Program-made: the position numbers and the translations under genes | Source of the DNA: Euryarchaeota archaeon UBA121 | GTDB taxonomy: Archaea; Thermoplasmatota; Poseidoniia; Poseidoniales; Thalassarchaeaceae | DNA length: 8,316 nucleotides | NCBI GenBank assembly: GCA_002499865.1 | Contig: DANL01000011.1 | Span: 1,127 to 9,442, forward strand | Reading direction: 5' to 3' | Notes under the pieces: generated by a model | Databases searched by the model: none | Told to the model about the DNA's origin: nothing | What the model saw: only the letters and a program-made list of their open reading frames with translations | Shown: positions 5,873 through 8,316 of the stretch, one piece after another | Numbering within the stretch: the first letter of the stretch is position 1 | How the letters are laid out: each line of letters begins with the position of its first letter

Positions 5873-7159
5873 CTAGGGCCAGCTCAGAGCTTCCCATTCT
5901 TGGTAATCAGATGACTCCCAGTCAATATGTGAGAGAAACTGTAACACATCTTCCTCGCTCCTACAGGCTTCTTCAACCTGTCTACGATGTAGCCATCCCT
6001 TGAGCCTTCCAAGTCTCGGGCTGGGAGGGAGCCCAGTCACAAAGGCCAGCCTTTCCCCGTTAACTATTGGATCCAAATACAGATCCCGAGGATTAATGCT
6101 TCTGAATAATTTCTCAAATCCTCCAGTTTCTATTCCGATTTTTTTCAGATAATCGATAATCATTTTCTTCCTCCTATCTGGGACAAAGGCATGGAACCTT
6201 CTGGCCGACTCAATTGTTACATCTAGGCTCAAGTATCTGCATTCATGCATCATTGATACCTCCAACAGATCATTTTTTGAGAGGACAAGCAGATCTCTAA
6301 GCTTGGAAGACAGCTCTTCTCCAGTAAGCTCGCTATTCCTGAACAATAATGCTAGATTGACCAAATAGTCCATGGACAATTCTGGAGGGAGCTCAACAGA
6401 TAGGTTGTCGAATACCCTTTCAAGAACTCCTAGCGATAACATTTGATGGATAATCGAATGGACATTTTCCCCCGTCAGTATCTTTGTCATCTCCATGCCA
6501 ACTCTTTCTCTCGAAATTCCTTGAAGGAATTCTCCCGATGATAAAATTCCGCTTCTTAGTGAATCGTCCATTTCTCTGATTCCCATTTTTCCCGCATCTA
6601 GGAATCTGAATGCACGAAGTACTCTCAAACCATCTTCTTCAAACCTCTCCTCAGCTACGCCTACTGATTTCAGTACGCCCAATTTCAAGTCATTCAATCC
6701 GTTGTAGGGATCTAATAATCTGCCCATGGAATCAATAGCCATTGAATTGATTGTAAAATCTCGTCGACTCAAATCAGCAAAAATTCCGCTATTTCCTTCG
6801 CCTCCTTCAAGGAAGCGCACCATCCCGGGTCTTCTGCCATCGGAATAATCGCTCTCACTTCTCAAGGTCGTTACTTGCCACTCAGGCCCTTCACAATCTT
6901 CACCATCCAATCTTACTATGACAGTTCCAAAGCTAGCTCCAACCATCAGTGACCTAGGAAAAATAGATTTTATTTGTTCAGGAGTATGCGTCGTTGCTAT
7001 GTCCATGTCATCTGGAATTCCTCCAGAGAGTGAATCTCTGACCCATCCTCCGACAATCCAAGCCACGCCGTTTTCATTAAGTCTGCCAAGTACCATCTTA
7101 TCAGCACTAGACATACTATCAAGCGCACACTCGATTGTCTCTCGCACTGACTCCTCCAT
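5873..7159 (-). CDS. Class II (bacterial-type) CCA-adding enzyme / poly(A) polymerase family nucleotidyltransferase
   Basis: Template-independent nucleotidyltransferase, expected to add or repair the 3'-CCA of tRNAs, or possibly to polyadenylate RNA; cytoplasmic. The 428-residue protein has the class II head and neck motifs. Motif A is GGWVRD (37-42) with the metal-binding DxD Asp51/Asp53 in DDMDIAT. Motif B is RRDFTINSMAID (132-143). The EDxxR amino-acid template for CTP/ATP is EDGLRVLRAFRF (175-186: Glu175, Asp176, Arg179). An ERVGMEMTKIL stretch (218-228) follows in the neck. The rest (230-428) is the helical body and tail, weakly conserved; no HD domain is evident. CCA enzymes and bacterial poly(A) polymerases share these motifs, so the choice between them is not certain. 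Archaea normally use class I enzymes, so this suggests transfer from bacteria. GGAG four bases before the ATG at 7159 supports the start. It lies 56 bases downstream of the PCMT-like gene, same strand, probably one operon. Confidence 0.88.
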   Translation of the reverse strand: MEESVRETIECALDSMSSADKMVLGRLNENGVAWIVGGWVRDSLSGGIPDDMDIATTHTPEQIKSIFPRSLMVGASFGTVIVRLDGEDCEGPEWQVTTLRSESDYSDGRRPGMVRFLEGGEGNSGIFADLSRRDFTINSMAIDSMGRLLDPYNGLNDLKLGVLKSVGVAEERFEEDGLRVLRAFRFLDAGKMGIREMDDSLRSGILSSGEFLQGISRERVGMEMTKILTGENVHSIIHQMLSLGVLERVFDNLSVELPPELSMDYLVNLALLFRNSELTGEELSSKLRDLLVLSKNDLLEVSMMHECRYLSLDVTIESARRFHAFVPDRRKKMIIDYLKKIGIETGGFEKLFRSINPRDLYLDPIVNGERLAFVTGLPPSPRLGRLKGWLHRRQVEEACRSEEDVLQFLSHIDWESSDYQEWEALSWP

Positions 7160-7163
7160 GTCT

Positions 7164-7167
7164 CTCC
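7164..7167 (-). promoter_or_regulatory. Ribosome-binding site of the class II nucleotidyltransferase gene
   Basis: On the minus strand GGAG is followed by AGAC and the ATG at 7159, a four-base spacing identical to that of the PCMT-like gene. It supports the chosen start within the 57-base gap between the two genes. Confidence 0.6.
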
Positions 7168-7215
7168 GTAAGGAGTCGTAGACATCACTTCTTCGGACTC
7201 AACAAGCAATTTCAA

Positions 7216-8244
7216 TTAAGGAATGAAGTCAGCATGTCTTTTTCCGAAAAGGGGCTCTTCCAAATCTATAGCTTCCCCTCCCAAGTCGAATCCGAGAATA
7301 TTACTGAAAGTTGGCCATAGTTCATTCAGCCATTCAGCCTCAGTCATTAGTAGCTCAATTACAGGGTGCTCAATAATTTCCTCATCTGTGAAACTTTCAG
7401 TAATTTCAGGCAGTCCCTGCGGTAGGCCTCTCAGTGACTCAACTAGCCTTTCTAGTCTGTGAACCTCCTCTGAATTCTCGCCTAGGACAGAGGAAATTAG
7501 TATCAGAGCATCCTCAAATTCATCTGCGATGAACAATGGATCAGGAAAGCCTCTTTCCGACTCTCTGATGTCCATGGGGCCGAATACCACTCCTCCCAAA
7601 TCAGTTTCCAGCCAAGTTCCACCTTGCCACTCCTTTTTCATTAACCTCTGTTGAAGTCTGCCTCCAAACGGTCCGAGGATAAATCCCCCCTCGTCTATTA
7701 GCAACTCAACAAAATCTGGAATTTCCCTGATTGAGCCTGTAAAAAGAACCCTGTCCACATCTCGATCCCATGTTGGATCCTCCAATGCCTCCTTGCCCAA
7801 GACACGTATTAAGCCACATTGCTCACGTCTCTCAAGTACGTTCGATGTGTGTTCAGCAACTTCATCATGTGGCTCAATTATGGTGACCTTGCCACCCTTG
7901 CCGCAGATTATGTCAATCAGTGTGGCTAAATACCCCCCTTTAGATCCCATTAGTAGAACATGAAGATCACTATCCAGCTCTAGATGGTGAAGCATAGTAG
8001 CTATCATGTGCGGCGCGGAAATTGTCTTCGTCACTCCAGAATCCGTAACCAAAAATGGAACAGGATGATCGTGCCAGAAGCTTTCCAATGGAAAATCGGT
8101 AAAATCAGAAGGCTCCGTCTTAAGAAAAGCTTCAATGACCCCATTACTCATCGGAATGCCCGTTTTTTCAAGCATTTCAATCAGATCAGTTACTTCGGAC
8201 ACTGTTTCCCTCGGCACTCCTTTAGCCGCAGGCCATTTGAACAC
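7216..8244 (-). CDS. PCMT-like methyltransferase-fold protein with degraded SAM motif and C-terminal extension
   Basis: The N-terminal two-thirds resembles protein-L-isoaspartate O-methyltransferase (PCMT), which repairs isoaspartyl residues with SAM. It shows the helical start VSEVTDLIEMLEKTGI (15-30), VIEAFLKTEPSDF (36-48), KTISAPHMIATML (73-85; family TIS-x-P-x-M), and a Rossmann segment VLLMGSKGGYLATL (96-109). TIIEPHDEVAE (121-131) equals the acidic post-strand-2 loop, and IPDFVELLIDEGGFILGPFG (175-194) the IP-x-x-L...GG-x-L-x-x-P-x-G block. Motif I is altered: the family has V-L-E-I-G-T-G-S-G-Y, here Glu is Leu and the second Gly is Lys102, so SAM binding or activity may be changed. Residues about 230-342 form an acidic extension absent from ordinary PCMT (about 210-230 aa). 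Start is GTG, supported by GGGGGAG with GGAG four bases upstream. A later GTG (residue 10) directly abuts GGA and is less likely. It is the first gene of a pair with the CCA-enzyme gene. The real substrate is unknown. Confidence 0.75.
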   Translation of the reverse strand: MFKWPAAKGVPRETVSEVTDLIEMLEKTGIPMSNGVIEAFLKTEPSDFTDFPLESFWHDHPVPFLVTDSGVTKTISAPHMIATMLHHLELDSDLHVLLMGSKGGYLATLIDIICGKGGKVTIIEPHDEVAEHTSNVLERREQCGLIRVLGKEALEDPTWDRDVDRVLFTGSIREIPDFVELLIDEGGFILGPFGGRLQQRLMKKEWQGGTWLETDLGGVVFGPMDIRESERGFPDPLFIADEFEDALILISSVLGENSEEVHRLERLVESLRGLPQGLPEITESFTDEEIIEHPVIELLMTEAEWLNELWPTFSNILGFDLGGEAIDLEEPLFGKRHADFIP

Positions 8245-8248
8245 AACG

Positions 8249-8255
8249 CTCCCCC
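8249..8255 (-). promoter_or_regulatory. Ribosome-binding site deciding the GTG start of the PCMT-like gene
   Basis: The minus strand reads GGGGGAG, then CGTT and GTG at 8244. The GGAG-N4-start layout matches that of the downstream nucleotidyltransferase gene. Because of this I prefer the GTG at 8244 to the in-frame ATG at 8175. Confidence 0.65.
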
Positions 8256-8264
8256 GAGTGTCTG

Positions 8265-8316
8265 GGGTCCGTGGTCTAGGGGTTATGACGTTGCTCTTAC
8301 AAAGCGAAGATCGCAG
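8265..8316 (+). tRNA. tRNA-Val (anticodon TAC), 3' end cut by the window edge
   Basis: The sequence folds as the 5' two-thirds of a tRNA. The acceptor strand is GGGTCCG (8265-8271), then TG. The D arm has stem GTCT/TGAC (8274-8277 with 8286-8289; the innermost T-T pair is a mismatch) and a loop with GG and TTA. Base 26 is G. The anticodon stem TTGCT/AGCGA (8291-8295 with 8303-8307) closes a seven-base loop CTTACAA (8296-8302). The anticodon TAC at 8298-8300 reads GUA (and by wobble other GUN) valine codons. The variable loop is AGATC (8308-8312) and the T stem begins GCAG. The intact anticodon loop and stem show no intron at position 37/38. The acceptor 3' strand and any encoded CCA lie outside the window. 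It starts 20 bases from the divergent PCMT-like gene. Confidence 0.93.

Noticed and set aside
8265..8316. Intron in the tRNA-Val gene
   Set aside because: The anticodon loop has exactly seven bases and the stem pairs perfectly, so there is no insertion at the canonical site in the visible part.

Overview
The window looks like a piece of a euryarchaeal chromosome, most likely a marine Group II-type (Poseidoniales-like, Thermoplasmatota) archaeon. The evidence is an archaeal/eukaryal-type tyrosyl-tRNA synthetase with Methanocaldococcus-style substrate and anticodon residues, a gene resembling an archaeal DUF5611-type family, an archaeal-looking tRNA-Val(TAC), a mevalonate-pathway HMG-CoA synthase, and Shine-Dalgarno sites of the form GGTGA or GGAG four bases before several starts. 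The lineage assignment is inference; no rRNA or ribosomal-protein marker is present.

Left part (1-2390). A minus-strand gene enters from the left edge and starts at 656. It has no stop inside the window and encodes the N-terminal 218 residues of a secreted or surface beta-propeller protein. Back to back with it, on the plus strand, is a small archaeal hypothetical gene (655-1266). This is followed after 8 bases by tyrosyl-tRNA synthetase (1275-2390), whose ribosome-binding site overlaps the upstream stop codon, so the two look co-transcribed and translationally coupled.

Middle part (2391-5872). A large HMG-CoA synthase of the MvaS/HMGCS family (2472-4025, plus) makes the mevalonate precursor of archaeal isoprenoid lipids. 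It converges on an acyl-CoA dehydrogenase (4050-5225, minus). The dehydrogenase diverges across 113 bases from a small acidic protein (5339-5872, plus) that has the fold signature of glycine-cleavage H protein but no lysine where lipoate is attached. This is the most unusual gene here.

Right part (5873-8316). A minus-strand pair encodes a PCMT-like methyltransferase homologue with a degraded SAM-binding motif (7216-8244), then a class II (bacterial-type) CCA-adding enzyme or poly(A) polymerase homologue (5873-7159). The latter gene's stop directly abuts the stop of the H-like gene. A tRNA-Val(TAC) starts 20 bases from the PCMT-like gene, divergently, and is cut by the right edge after the first bases of the T stem.

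The window therefore mixes translation and tRNA functions (TyrRS, tRNA-Val, CCA enzyme), acyl-CoA and isoprenoid metabolism (HMGS, ACAD), and three less understood proteins (propeller, DUF5611-like, H-like). I see no mobile element, CRISPR array, rRNA or long repeat, and coding density is very high. No gap between genes exceeds about 115 bases.
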